A stretch of 64,000 nt of DNA from JAEUOS01 sp031423955 (GTDB taxonomy: Bacteria; Pseudomonadota; Gammaproteobacteria; Burkholderiales; JAEUOS01): positions 1 to 64,000 of the forward strand of contig JANPGJ010000162.1 in assembly GCA_031423955.1 (NCBI GenBank), written 5' to 3'. Both the position numbers and the translations under genes were made by a program. Shown here in pieces: positions 8,697-17,780 of this stretch; within the stretch, counting starts at the first letter, position 1; each line of letters begins with the position of its first letter. Under the pieces are notes generated by a model. It saw only the letters and a program-made list of their open reading frames with translations. It was not told the DNA's origin and made no database searches.

Positions 8697-8740
8697 GTCA
8701 ACGGCAACGGCAAAGTCAACGGCAACTGCAAAGTCAAAAA
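8697..8740 (+). repeat. 18-bp tandem repeat
   Basis: Two adjacent copies of an 18-bp unit (8697-8714 and 8715-8732, one mismatch) plus the beginning of a third (GTCAA...). They lie directly beyond the palindrome, inside the proposed IS. Confidence 0.6.
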
Positions 8741-8848
8741 CCGCGCGCCGCAATCAACTCCGCAGCAACCGCGACGGCCAATATACTGTCGCCTTCTTCA
8801 ACCGATCAACCCTCTTCGCGGCACCCTTTCCCCCTTCGCTCCAGGTTC

Positions 8849-8859
8849 ATACCTGAATT
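8849..8859 (+). repeat. Right copy of 11-bp direct repeat flanking the IS
   Basis: Second copy of ATACCTGAATT, matching 7167-7177 in the same orientation; see the mobile element entry. Confidence 0.6.
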
Positions 8860-8891
8860 GGAAAAGACTCCCTTCCATGCCTATTTGTCGG

Positions 8892-9566
8892 TCAGAGCAA
8901 GCCCCGCTCAGCGAACGAATGGGCGGAGCGCCCGGCCACAATGATATGGTCAAGTACCTGAACGTCGACCAGGGCCAGCGCCTGCTTCAAACTTTCGGTC
9001 AGGTAGCGGTCGGCCTGACTGGGTTCGCTGGCGCCCGATGGGTGATTGTGCGCCAGGATCACCGCGGCGGCATTGTGAGTGAGTGCACGCTTCACAACTT
9101 CGCGCGGATAAACACTTGTTTGCGTCAGCGTTCCCTGAAACATCTGGTCCGCCGCCAGCAGCCGATTACGCGCATCCATGAATAGAACGACAAAGACCTC
9201 ATGCTGCAGATTGCCCAGACTCAGACGCAAGTAATCCTTGACTGCCTGCGGTGACGACAAGCTGGTCGGTTCGGCCAGGTCTTCCTTGAGCGCGCGCCGG
9301 CCCATCTCGAAGACCGCCTGGATTTGCGCATATTTGGCGTCGCCCACCCCAAGAATCGACGCAAATTCGGTCCGCTCAGCGCTGAACAGGCGGTTGAGGC
9401 TGCCGAAATGCTGCAACAGGGCGCGAGCCAAGTCAACCGCGCTTTGACCGCGCACACCTACCCGCAGGAAAATCGCCAGCAATTCGGCGTCCGTCAGTGC
9501 GCCGGCACCCGAGCGCAGCAGTCGTTCACGCGGTCGTTCGTCCTCTGGCCAGTCGGTAATCGCCAT
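8892..9566 (-). CDS. radC: RadC-family JAB/MPN-domain protein
   Basis: A 224-residue protein. Residues 1-95 form helix-hairpin-helix-like repeats (SILGVGDAKYAQIQAV). The C-terminal JAMM domain has the metal motif HNHPSGASEPSQAD (H-x-H-x10-D) plus EVFVVLFMD. Despite the name, a DNA-repair role is not established for the family. It is divergent from fkpB. Its stop lies 32 bp from the right copy of the 11-bp repeat, so the IS separates it from rpmB without damaging the coding region. Confidence 0.93.
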   Translation of the reverse strand: MAITDWPEDERPRERLLRSGAGALTDAELLAIFLRVGVRGQSAVDLARALLQHFGSLNRLFSAERTEFASILGVGDAKYAQIQAVFEMGRRALKEDLAEPTSLSSPQAVKDYLRLSLGNLQHEVFVVLFMDARNRLLAADQMFQGTLTQTSVYPREVVKRALTHNAAAVILAHNHPSGASEPSQADRYLTESLKQALALVDVQVLDHIIVAGRSAHSFAERGLL

Positions 9567-9617
9567 GCTTAGTAGCTTACAATTCCACCATCAGCGTTCC
9601 ATGGCGAAGCATAGCCG

Positions 9618-10058
9618 ATGAAAGACGATCAGCAACTTGTGGGACCTGGCAGTCATCTGACCTTGCGCTATCGTGTCAGCCTGCCTGACGGTACAGAAGC
9701 GGTAAGCACTTTCGGCATGAATCCGGCCACACTGTCGCTTGGTGCCGGGCAACTCGCGGAAACCTTGGAGCGTTGCCTGATCGGCATGCGCGCCGGAGAA
9801 CGCTGTGCCTACACTCTGGAGCCGGAAGCCGGGTTCGGCTTGCGTAACCCCGAATTGCTGCAGAAGATTGCGCTGACGGCGCTGCCGCGCGACCTGGAAG
9901 AAGATGTCGGAGCGCAGGTGGCGTTTACCGACGGCGCGGGCGCGCAGTTCGCCGGCACGATAGTTGAGAAAACGCCGATGCATGCGGTGTTTGATTTCAA
10001 TCACCCGTTAGCCGGGCGAACCATCATATTCGAGGCCGAAATCATCGGTGTCATGTAA
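9618..10058 (+). CDS. fkpB: FKBP-type peptidyl-prolyl isomerase, SlyD/FkpB class
   Basis: A 146-residue cytoplasmic prolyl isomerase of the FKBP family with the insert-in-flap domain. Typical segments are LRYRVSLPDGTEAVSTF, a GxGQLAETLERCLIGM stretch, PEAGFGLRNPELLQ and the terminal HPLAGRTIIFEAEIIGV, where HPLAG is characteristic of SlyD/FkpB. It sits directly upstream of ispH (16-bp gap), a conserved pairing in proteobacteria, and is divergent from radC. Confidence 0.92.
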   Translation: MKDDQQLVGPGSHLTLRYRVSLPDGTEAVSTFGMNPATLSLGAGQLAETLERCLIGMRAGERCAYTLEPEAGFGLRNPELLQKIALTALPRDLEEDVGAQVAFTDGAGAQFAGTIVEKTPMHAVFDFNHPLAGRTIIFEAEIIGVM

Positions 10059-10074
10059 GACGGGATCGAAAGAA

Positions 10075-11070
10075 ATGAATCAGGCGCCGGAAGTCCTGCT
10101 CGCGCAACCGCGCGGGTTTTGTGCTGGAGTCGAGCGGGCGATCGGCATCGTCGAGCGCGCCCTCGAATTGCACGGCGCGCCGATCTATGTACGGCACGAG
10201 ATCGTTCACAACAAATTCGTGGTCGACGATTTGCGCGCGAAAGGGGCGGTATTCGTCGAAGATCTTGCCGCCGTACCATCCGGCGCCACCCTCATCTTCA
10301 GCGCGCATGGTGTACCGCAGGCGGTGCGGCGCGAAGCGCAACGGCGTGGTTTCAAGGTCTTCGATGCCACCTGCCCGCTGGTGACCAAGGTGCATGTCGA
10401 GGTGCTGAAATTGCGCAAGGAGGGCCTGGAAATCGTGATGATCGGTCACAAGGGCCACCCGGAAGCGGAAGGTACGATGGGCCAGGCCGAAGCCGGCATG
10501 CACCTGGTGGAAAGCATCGAAGATGTGACCGTACTGGCAGTACGCGACCCGGCAGCCCTGGCCTACGTGACGCAAACCACGCTTTCGGTGGACGATGCGG
10601 CGCGTATCGTGCAGGCGTTGAAAGCGCGCTTCCCGCTGATTCGCGGACCCAAGAAAGACGACATTTGCTACGCCACGCAAAACCGGCAGGACGCGGTGAA
10701 GTTCATGGCGCCGCAGTGCGACCTGGTGATCGTGGTCGGCTCACCGAATAGCTCGAACTCCAACCGGTTACGCGAAGTGGCGGAAACCGTAGGTACCCGA
10801 TCCTACATGATCGATCGTGCCGATCAGTTGAGCGCGGCCTGGCTGGAAGGCAAAAAGCGCATCGGCGTCACGGCGGGCGCATCGGCACCGGAAATACTGG
10901 TGCAAGAAGTGATCGCGCGACTGCGCGAACTTGGTGCGCGCAGCGTGCGCAAACTCGACGGCATCGCGGAAACCGTCACTTTTCCGCTACCGAAGGGATT
11001 AGGACGGGAGTCGTCAGTCGCGGCGCCGGCCCCGGTTCGAAGCTTACCTCGATCATCTTCTGGCTCTTGA
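10075..11070 (+). CDS. ispH: 4-hydroxy-3-methylbut-2-enyl diphosphate reductase
   Basis: IspH (LytB) makes IPP and DMAPP from HMBPP, the last step of the MEP isoprenoid pathway, using a [4Fe-4S] cluster. The three cluster cysteines are C16 (PRGFCAGV), C100 (DATCPLV) and C198 (DICYATQ); HGV, GHKGHPE and SNSNRL segments are also present. The ATG at 10075 gives 331 residues. The last roughly 30 residues (after FPLPK) are Ser/Pro-rich and lie antisense to the end of the TonB-C-like gene, overlapping it by 95 bp. Confidence 0.95.
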   Translation: MNQAPEVLLAQPRGFCAGVERAIGIVERALELHGAPIYVRHEIVHNKFVVDDLRAKGAVFVEDLAAVPSGATLIFSAHGVPQAVRREAQRRGFKVFDATCPLVTKVHVEVLKLRKEGLEIVMIGHKGHPEAEGTMGQAEAGMHLVESIEDVTVLAVRDPAALAYVTQTTLSVDDAARIVQALKARFPLIRGPKKDDICYATQNRQDAVKFMAPQCDLVIVVGSPNSSNSNRLREVAETVGTRSYMIDRADQLSAAWLEGKKRIGVTAGASAPEILVQEVIARLRELGARSVRKLDGIAETVTFPLPKGLGRESSVAAPAPVRSLPRSSSGS

Positions 11071-11851
11071 CCGACTCGTCATCGCGCAAGCCGGGCATGA
11101 AGCGGTTGGCAAGCAGAATCGCCCTGAGTTCGTCCGCGTTGCGCTCGGTTCCCCGAGACTGCACGAACTCGACCTCGTTGACCCAGCCATCTTCGTCAAT
11201 GAACAGGCGCACAAGCCAAAGGCCAGGCTCTGATCCGGTCAGGGGCAGAAAATCGAATAGTTCCTGATTGATCGGTAGTGCGACACGCTGGACTTCCGAT
11301 GGCGGCAGGTACAGGACCGGATCAAAGCGGGCGAGATCAGGTTTTTCATCGTCGCGTGGCGCGCGCTGCAGGGCAGTTGCAGCGCCCTGGACCTCCGCAA
11401 GCGCCGGGCTCAAGGCAGGCACCGCGGCTCTCGCGCGACCGCGCGGTTTCGGTACGGTTGCTGCCGGTACAGTGGCGGCATCGACCGGCAGCGCCCGCGT
11501 TGCTACTGGCGCGACCGGGCGAAAGCTCAGTTCAATCGATGGCTTGCCGGATAGTCCCGGACGTTGCGGCGCGATTCCGCCATACCCGATGAAGACGCCA
11601 TGCAGCAATACGGAAATAATAATGCCGGGAATCAACGTCCCCCGTGGTCCCGGTCGCGGAGTGGCCAGGGTTGGGTCCAGCGCGGTGGCTGCAATGTCGG
11701 GCACTGGTTCAACGATCTCGTCGCGGGCACAAGACGTGGCGGCTGTTGCACTCGAAGAATCCAGCCGCAGTCGCAGTGCCGCCTCGCCATTGTGCCTGGA
11801 GCCTGGGCTGATTGTCAGTGGGGCGGCCGCAAGGGCCGGCGATACGAGCAT
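10976..11851 (-). CDS. TonB C-terminal-domain protein at the end of the pilin operon
   Basis: A protein of about 291 residues: a Pro/Ala-rich N-terminal part, one transmembrane segment (IPGIIISVLLHGVFIGYGGI), a Pro/Arg-rich linker, then a C-terminal domain like that of TonB (WLVRLFIDEDGWVNEVEFVQ and ANRFMPGLRD). TonB domains couple inner-membrane energy to outer-membrane proteins, but many such short proteins have unknown roles. The frame is open to 11986; the ATG at 11851 avoids overlap with pilE, though no clear ribosome-binding site is visible. Its 3' end overlaps ispH convergently. Confidence 0.65.
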   Translation of the reverse strand: MLVSPALAAAPLTISPGSRHNGEAALRLRLDSSSATAATSCARDEIVEPVPDIAATALDPTLATPRPGPRGTLIPGIIISVLLHGVFIGYGGIAPQRPGLSGKPSIELSFRPVAPVATRALPVDAATVPAATVPKPRGRARAAVPALSPALAEVQGAATALQRAPRDDEKPDLARFDPVLYLPPSEVQRVALPINQELFDFLPLTGSEPGLWLVRLFIDEDGWVNEVEFVQSRGTERNADELRAILLANRFMPGLRDDESVKSQKMIEVSFEPGPAPRLTTPVLIPSVAEK

Positions 11852-11879
11852 CGAGAAACCACGCGAGGCGAAGACATGC

Positions 11880-12389
11880 TCACCAACAACCGTCAACCCG
11901 CGTTGTATCGTCAGACGTACCGTTGCTTTGGGTCCATTTGCGCCCGGTATTGCTGAGGGTGAGGTTGCCGCATTTGGTATCGACAAACGGTGATCGCGGA
12001 ACAGCGGTGATGGTATAGACCTGCGGCGTCACTGTCAGGCTGATGTTGTATGCAGCCTTCGAGGTATCAGCCGCATCTCCCGAGAAGCCATTGATCCCGG
12101 TATTGGTCAGTGCGGCTGCGCTGTCGGAAGAAACGGGGCTTCCGCATGAAGGGCTCGGATAGCAATTGTTCTGGGTGTAGTAGCGCTCGAGTCGGGATGC
12201 GGCTGCAATTAGCGCCGCTTTGCCTTCCGCCCGCTTGCCCTTGGTGACATGCTCGCGATAGCTGGGAATTCCAATCCCGGCCAGAAGCCCGATGATCGCC
12301 ACCACGATCATCAATTCGATGATTGAGAAACCCGCCTGGCGCCAGAAAGTCCTGGTGCTTGCCCGGTGTTTGGTGAAGGCCAATCGCAT
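11880..12389 (-). CDS. pilE: Type IV pilin-like protein (PilE class)
   Basis: A 169-residue prepilin. The leader of 20 residues ends in Gly and is cut before FSIIELMIVVAIIGLLAG, with the conserved Glu at +5 of the mature protein and the hydrophobic assembly helix. Three cysteines in the C-terminal half (CYPSPSC and KCGN, plus a CW end) could form the pilin disulphide loop. It follows pilY1 by 23 bp. PilE-like minor pilins of this position join FimT, PilV, PilW and PilX in priming pilus assembly. Confidence 0.88.
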   Translation of the reverse strand: MRLAFTKHRASTRTFWRQAGFSIIELMIVVAIIGLLAGIGIPSYREHVTKGKRAEGKAALIAAASRLERYYTQNNCYPSPSCGSPVSSDSAAALTNTGINGFSGDAADTSKAAYNISLTVTPQVYTITAVPRSPFVDTKCGNLTLSNTGRKWTQSNGTSDDTTRVDGCW

Positions 12390-12412
12390 TGCGGATACCT
12401 TTCATGTTCGCA

Positions 12413-15400
12413 TTAATAAAGTATTTCACGCCAGGACACCCGCCCCGGACCGCGACCGAAACTGTAAACCCCCGTCGCGAGGTTGCCGCTGGTGGTGTTC
12501 TGGTAACCGATGTCGACACTGCCTTTCGACACCAGCGTCGGTGGTTGCGCCGAGCCGCCTTCGATTCGCCGCGAGCTCGCCGCGACCTTGACCTCGACGC
12601 CGCCGACAAATACGCCCGTTCCGACCAGGTCGCTCGCATTGACCTGCTGGTCGCCGTTGAGGTCGAACACCGATGAATCCGGTCGCGCACCAGTAGCGAT
12701 CATCAGGGTGATGTTGTCACCCGCGGTCGCACCTACGCAGGTGTTGCCGATCGGCCACAGCGAAGAGTAGAACACTATGCCGTTCTTGACAAATGGCGAA
12801 TAAATGATGCGTTCGCCCACCTCGTACGTACCTGACGGGCCGTTGAACAGGTCGAGATACCAGCCACGTTGATCGGCCGGCGTGTTCTTGACCTCGGCAA
12901 CCGAGTTGATCTGGTTGGCTCCGCTTGCTCCGTCCCAATTGGTCTCCTCCGCGGGCGGCACTGGCCGCACAGTCGTGGTGTAGTTCGGCTGATGCTTGGT
13001 GGTGATGCGTACCAGCGACGTCACTGTAGTAGTCACCGGCGGAGTACCGGTCGTGGTCGTGGTGGTTACTGTAAGCGGATTGACGGCGATGCCGGGTTGC
13101 AGAAGCTGCTTCATCAAGTTGCTGCGCCCGCTCACCGCCACGTCTTTGTCCCAGATTCCGTAAATGGTCTGGGTTTTGGGGGCGGCGCCAGGCGGGCTTA
13201 CATCATTGGCCTCGAGGTATTTTCCGGTACCGAAGGACACCATGACACCCACGCCGGTTGGGTGCAAGGTTGCTTCCGCGCCGGCAGTGATCGGCTGCGG
13301 ATTGCCGAGACTGTCCACCGCATCGAACAATTTCAGGCGGACCGGGGTCGCAAGCTTGGCGGTGGTGCTGACATCGAACTTCCAGAGTGCCCCGTTGAGA
13401 TCGCCGGCATAGATGAAATCAACCAGACCGTTGCCGTCAACGTCGGCTGCGAACGGCGAAGCCAGGCCGTTGGGGGTGCCGGTACTGCCGGTGTTGGTGC
13501 TCAGTTTCAGGTAGTGCGTGCCAAGCGTCCACTTGCCGGTGCTCACATCCGGCCCGTCCAGATACAGGATGAAGATCGTTCCGTACCCCGTGCGGCTGGT
13601 GGTGCATCCGGCCGGCAAATAGGGTGACGCCGTAGTTCCGGTACCCGACGAGCACGCTACCTCCGCAGGATCGGTACTCGTACCCTGGGTATTGTTGTAG
13701 CCGCCGCTGACGATCGCCGCCCATTTGCCATTGGCCATCTGCCGTATCACCGGCGTACCGAAAGTAAAGCCAAGATCGGGATCATCAGCATCGGTGAATT
13801 CCCACAGTATCAGCGAGCTCGCGTTGCCTTCGGTGAAACGGCCGGGGTCGGTGACATCAAGCGCGTAGATGCCCTGACCCCCGCGATTGAGACCGCCCAC
13901 AAGAACCGTTCTCCAGGCATTGGCTGCGCCTCTGACCGAGATTTCAGCATCCGCGACCACCGGCGAGCCGTCAACGTAGTACTCATGCGAATAGGTTGGC
14001 GAGGTAAGTTTGGATAAATTGCGGTACACCGGGCTGGGTACATAGGCCAGCAATTCTTCGCCGGCAATGCCGGTGCCGCAGGCACTGGGACGATTGGCTT
14101 CGGTCGAAGGTCCGCAGGCGTTGAATCCATGCAACATGCCGTCATTCGCGCCGACATAAAGCATTGGCTTGCGGTTCTTGTAGACGGGATCCTGTGTGAA
14201 CTGGGCGTAGCTCGTGCCGGCATAGCCGGCATTCGGCGGGCTGACAAAGTTCGGATTCGAATTGATGATGTCGCCAAGTTTGGTTGTCTGGCGTCGCCGA
14301 TAACTGGTGCTGAAAAGACCTTCGTTGGCACCGCTGCCGCGTAGATACAACAATCGCATGTTGCCCGGGTCATTCGCTGCGACATACGGAGATGGCAAGG
14401 GATCTGCCGCCAACGTGGTCGGATTAAACCGCAGAGCAGCGATTTGCGACGGACTCAAGTCGGTGGCAGAAGGAGCGGTAGGGTCGCTCGGCCAACGAAA
14501 CCTGATGCCTTGCGGTGCGCCGCTGGCAACGCCCTTGTTGAAGGAGAGGATCACCCGGCTGTCCGGGGTCACGCTGGTAGCGTTTAGGCTTTTCTGGGCG
14601 CCGTCCCAGTCACTGTCATTGTTTGGTTTGCCGGTCACAGGGTCGACGCTGAAGGCAAGCATCTTGCCGCTCCAGTCCGACGGATTGAATACCGCCTGGT
14701 AAATCCGCGTGCTGGTGTTGAGCTTTGATGAATTGGCAGCTACCGCCGAAGCTGCGGCTGCCTGCAGAATGCTGTTGAACAGTTTGTCCAGCGATTTCTC
14801 CAGACCGAGCGGATTGGTCACAAAAAAGAAATTGTCGGGAATGCCGTCAGGCCCTGCCGCACCGGTGGTGTTGTTGAAATTGTCCCATTCGGAAACCTTG
14901 TTGGGCAGGTTGTTGCCGTCGGTGTCGGTGAAGCCGCCGTACTTCGCTGCGTAATACAGCGGATCCTGAAGAGCGCTGGCGGAAGTCCCGGTTGAAAGCG
15001 CATATGTGGCGGTCGTGGGAGGGTCGCCTGCCTGACAGTTACTACATCCCCCTCGGGCATCGAGGTTTGTCGTCGGCGTCACCGTCAGCGCTGTGGTTTC
15101 GAGCAACGTGCCGTTGGGCGCCCCCGCATTGTTGTAGTCCTGATAATAGAAACCCAGGATTCCCGAATGAAAATGCGGGCCATCCTGGGTGGTGCCGCTG
15201 ACAACATAACCGAAGCCTTGCGGGTTCGCCGTCGACGCAGCAACAACGTCGGTAGTGATCTTGACATCTGTCGCAGAAACGTCGTAGCTGATGATGCCCC
15301 AGACGTCCTGATCGTAGTCTCCACCCTGCTCGCTATCTTCCCAGTTGACGTACATGCTGCCGCAGTTCGATCCAGGGCGGCATGCAGTGGCGCCAACATA

Positions 15401-17743
15401 CGGAACAATCTTGACATCGACGATCGCTCCAGAGCCGACCTTGCCTGCCCGATTGCCGAAGTTGCGCGTCGTGCCGTCAGGTAGGGTGATATTGCGATTG
15501 TCCAGGAAACCGACGCCAGCGTTGACCAACCGGTAGATCGGCTGTATCACCACCTTCTTTCCGCTTGAACTACCGGGCACCAGTACTTCAATGCGCGGCA
15601 CGTTGGTCGCAAGCGAGATTCCATAGGTCGCGACTTTGAGCGATCTTGTGTCACCGGCCGGCACACTCAAGTCGTTGCGAATCTTGTTAATACGCGCCTG
15701 ATGCGCAAGCCCCGCCATCAGGTAGGATCCATTGAGCGAAGGCGCTTCAGGGCAAATGCCCTGGGCGCTGCCTAGCTGGAGTGCAGTGGTGAAGGGTTTG
15801 GCGTCGCACAGATTATTCAAGGACCCGCTGACGGTGCCAACGAAAAATGACTTGCCGACCATCCCCTCCGCTGTCCCGACCGCGTCAGTGAAATCCTTCG
15901 GCGTCCCCGGGTTGCCGACAAACGGATTTACAACCTGATCGCTGTCCTTGGAACTGACGCTTGCGTTGAATGCAAGGATATTGAGCGGCGTGCAATAGTT
16001 GCTCGCGGTCAACGTGTTGTTCGGATTTGGCCAGGTGGCGGTACGAACCCTGGAACTGAAAAGATTGGTGTCGTCGGGACTGGGCAGAAACGAGGGGGAC
16101 GTCGCGCCCGCAAAATAGCGCAATGATTCCGCATAAATCTCCGACATCGGGTTGCCCCAGGATCGGCACATACCGTCAACCATGTCCGACGAAGTCAACT
16201 GGTACCAGCAGTTGTCCTGCCCGATATAGGTCCCGTCGTTGTAGTCATAGCCATACATGCGCATCCGCGAGAGGTTCCGGATGATCGTACCGTTGAGAGG
16301 GTCGGTGATGAAGCGTCCGCTGTTGTCGATTTCGGTTGACAGGTCTGAAATATTCTTGCGTAATACACCGCCACTGGTGTTCTTCATGTAGCTGCCGGTC
16401 ATCAAGCCAAACAGGATGCGCCCGTCTTCGGCATACACCTGCAACAGGCCGATCGGCTTGAACAGGCCGGCCTGGTCATACTGCTTGCATTTCTCAGTGG
16501 TCAGGCCAGCGGCCGCCGGAATGAAGGAGTTATGGCAAGCTTCGATCCGAACCGCGTAGTCGGTAACCCCGAGGCCGCGCGCCGGCGTGGCGATACCATT
16601 TAAAGCGTATCCATCGCGAGACGGGTTTTCGGCGCTGGCATTAAGGCCCGAAAGAGGTGCCTGGTTGCCGTTGCTTGTTCCAGTGGACTGAAGTGAAGAT
16701 CGCTCTTCCCGCAAGGCACACTGATACCGTTCGCTGTTGCTCCATAAATCGAAATTGCCCTTGACCACGCGCATCAAGGGCGGATTGGTGTTGGATTGCG
16801 AAAACTGGTTGGCGCCCGTATTTGCGCCAAGCGTGGTGTTGCAAAACGAGATTCCGGCGGTACTCAGATTGGTCAAGTCCCAGTCGCGCTCGGTGCCGGC
16901 ACCGGTGCTGCCACCGTCAACCTGGATGGTCAGCGTGTTGCCACTCGCGTTACTGAGTGCAGTGACGCGCCCGCCCACCAACTTGGTACCGTCCCGCGAT
17001 TTGGCGCTTACCTGATCGCCAAGCGCAACCTGGTTGATGAAAGCTGCGGGGATGTTGCAAAACTGCTTGGCACCATTGGTGCCGGCATCGACCGCAGCGC
17101 ATGATGTCGTGGAGAATACTCCGGAAGTCGGATTTGTCGTGGGCGGATTAAAGGGCGTTAGCCGATTGATATCGGAACCGTTGTAATACTTGGCCCATGA
17201 ATGCGCGTCGGTTGGCAAATAAGCCCGTTCGAGAATCGTCACCGAACCGTAGCCAGATGCCGTCGCGAGGTCGCCACTACTGGCGCGTGCGCCGCCGAAC
17301 AACAGTTTGCGCACGGCATCCATTCTGCTCATGCTGACCCAGTTGAGAAAATTTCCGCTCCACTTGGTACCGTCACAGTACTTGGTGCTGGAGGCTGCAA
17401 ACGGAATGAAGCGATTGCCGATGCCGCTGGCGAGCGTGCTGGAACCGTAGTCGTAGCACTTGTAGCTGTCAAAGTAGCCGTAGTATTCGATGCTGTGCTT
17501 GTAGGTAGTTTCAAGAACACCGTCGCCGTCAAGATCGGTGTAGTCGTTGTAGGCCTTTTTATACAACTGCTGGTCTTTGGAAATATCGAGCATCACCAGC
17601 GGCGGAATCGGCGGGCTGACGAACAGTGGTGTCTTCACCAGATTAAGCAACTGGGCGGAACCGCTCAGCGGTTGCAGCAACAGGCCGAGGGCGATTGCAA
17701 GGTACAGGGCGCCGCGCATGGCGGAGCGAGGGAGGGGAATCAT
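12413..17743 (-). CDS. pilY1: PilY1-type type IV pilus tip adhesin / assembly factor
   Basis: A 1776-residue exported protein with an N-terminal signal segment (YLAIALGLLLQPLSGSA). The opening VMLDISKDQQLYKKAYND is characteristic of betaproteobacterial PilY1/PilC. EF-hand-like loops occur at DLDGDGVLE (about residue 70), DVDGNGLVDFIYAGDLNG (about 1435, in the C-terminal beta-propeller, the expected calcium site controlling retraction) and DLNGDQQVNASD (about 1700). No clear VWA domain is seen at the N terminus, unlike Pseudomonas PilY1. GGAG precedes the start by about 10 bp. It sits between pilX and pilE. Confidence 0.93.
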   Translation of the reverse strand: MIPLPRSAMRGALYLAIALGLLLQPLSGSAQLLNLVKTPLFVSPPIPPLVMLDISKDQQLYKKAYNDYTDLDGDGVLETTYKHSIEYYGYFDSYKCYDYGSSTLASGIGNRFIPFAASSTKYCDGTKWSGNFLNWVSMSRMDAVRKLLFGGARASSGDLATASGYGSVTILERAYLPTDAHSWAKYYNGSDINRLTPFNPPTTNPTSGVFSTTSCAAVDAGTNGAKQFCNIPAAFINQVALGDQVSAKSRDGTKLVGGRVTALSNASGNTLTIQVDGGSTGAGTERDWDLTNLSTAGISFCNTTLGANTGANQFSQSNTNPPLMRVVKGNFDLWSNSERYQCALREERSSLQSTGTSNGNQAPLSGLNASAENPSRDGYALNGIATPARGLGVTDYAVRIEACHNSFIPAAAGLTTEKCKQYDQAGLFKPIGLLQVYAEDGRILFGLMTGSYMKNTSGGVLRKNISDLSTEIDNSGRFITDPLNGTIIRNLSRMRMYGYDYNDGTYIGQDNCWYQLTSSDMVDGMCRSWGNPMSEIYAESLRYFAGATSPSFLPSPDDTNLFSSRVRTATWPNPNNTLTASNYCTPLNILAFNASVSSKDSDQVVNPFVGNPGTPKDFTDAVGTAEGMVGKSFFVGTVSGSLNNLCDAKPFTTALQLGSAQGICPEAPSLNGSYLMAGLAHQARINKIRNDLSVPAGDTRSLKVATYGISLATNVPRIEVLVPGSSSGKKVVIQPIYRLVNAGVGFLDNRNITLPDGTTRNFGNRAGKVGSGAIVDVKIVPYVGATACRPGSNCGSMYVNWEDSEQGGDYDQDVWGIISYDVSATDVKITTDVVAASTANPQGFGYVVSGTTQDGPHFHSGILGFYYQDYNNAGAPNGTLLETTALTVTPTTNLDARGGCSNCQAGDPPTTATYALSTGTSASALQDPLYYAAKYGGFTDTDGNNLPNKVSEWDNFNNTTGAAGPDGIPDNFFFVTNPLGLEKSLDKLFNSILQAAAASAVAANSSKLNTSTRIYQAVFNPSDWSGKMLAFSVDPVTGKPNNDSDWDGAQKSLNATSVTPDSRVILSFNKGVASGAPQGIRFRWPSDPTAPSATDLSPSQIAALRFNPTTLAADPLPSPYVAANDPGNMRLLYLRGSGANEGLFSTSYRRRQTTKLGDIINSNPNFVSPPNAGYAGTSYAQFTQDPVYKNRKPMLYVGANDGMLHGFNACGPSTEANRPSACGTGIAGEELLAYVPSPVYRNLSKLTSPTYSHEYYVDGSPVVADAEISVRGAANAWRTVLVGGLNRGGQGIYALDVTDPGRFTEGNASSLILWEFTDADDPDLGFTFGTPVIRQMANGKWAAIVSGGYNNTQGTSTDPAEVACSSGTGTTASPYLPAGCTTSRTGYGTIFILYLDGPDVSTGKWTLGTHYLKLSTNTGSTGTPNGLASPFAADVDGNGLVDFIYAGDLNGALWKFDVSTTAKLATPVRLKLFDAVDSLGNPQPITAGAEATLHPTGVGVMVSFGTGKYLEANDVSPPGAAPKTQTIYGIWDKDVAVSGRSNLMKQLLQPGIAVNPLTVTTTTTTGTPPVTTTVTSLVRITTKHQPNYTTTVRPVPPAEETNWDGASGANQINSVAEVKNTPADQRGWYLDLFNGPSGTYEVGERIIYSPFVKNGIVFYSSLWPIGNTCVGATAGDNITLMIATGARPDSSVFDLNGDQQVNASDLVGTGVFVGGVEVKVAASSRRIEGGSAQPPTLVSKGSVDIGYQNTTSGNLATGVYSFGRGPGRVSWREILY

Positions 17744-17780
17744 GGCAAGGATCTCCGAAAGTCTCGGTGAATGGTGTCGG

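Larger units (their letters stand above)
7178..8848 (+). mobile_element. Insertion sequence inserted between radC and rpmB
   Basis: A 1671-bp segment holding one DD(35)E transposase gene, bracketed by the 11-bp repeat ATACCTGAATT. About 165 bp of non-coding DNA precede the transposase and about 255 bp follow it, including a large hairpin and a short tandem repeat. I could not find convincing terminal inverted repeats at these boundaries. The best internal match is a 12-bp imperfect inverted pair (7293-7304 with 8581-8592, 11 of 12 bases). The boundaries therefore rest on the direct repeats, and the family assignment is open. Confidence 0.65.
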
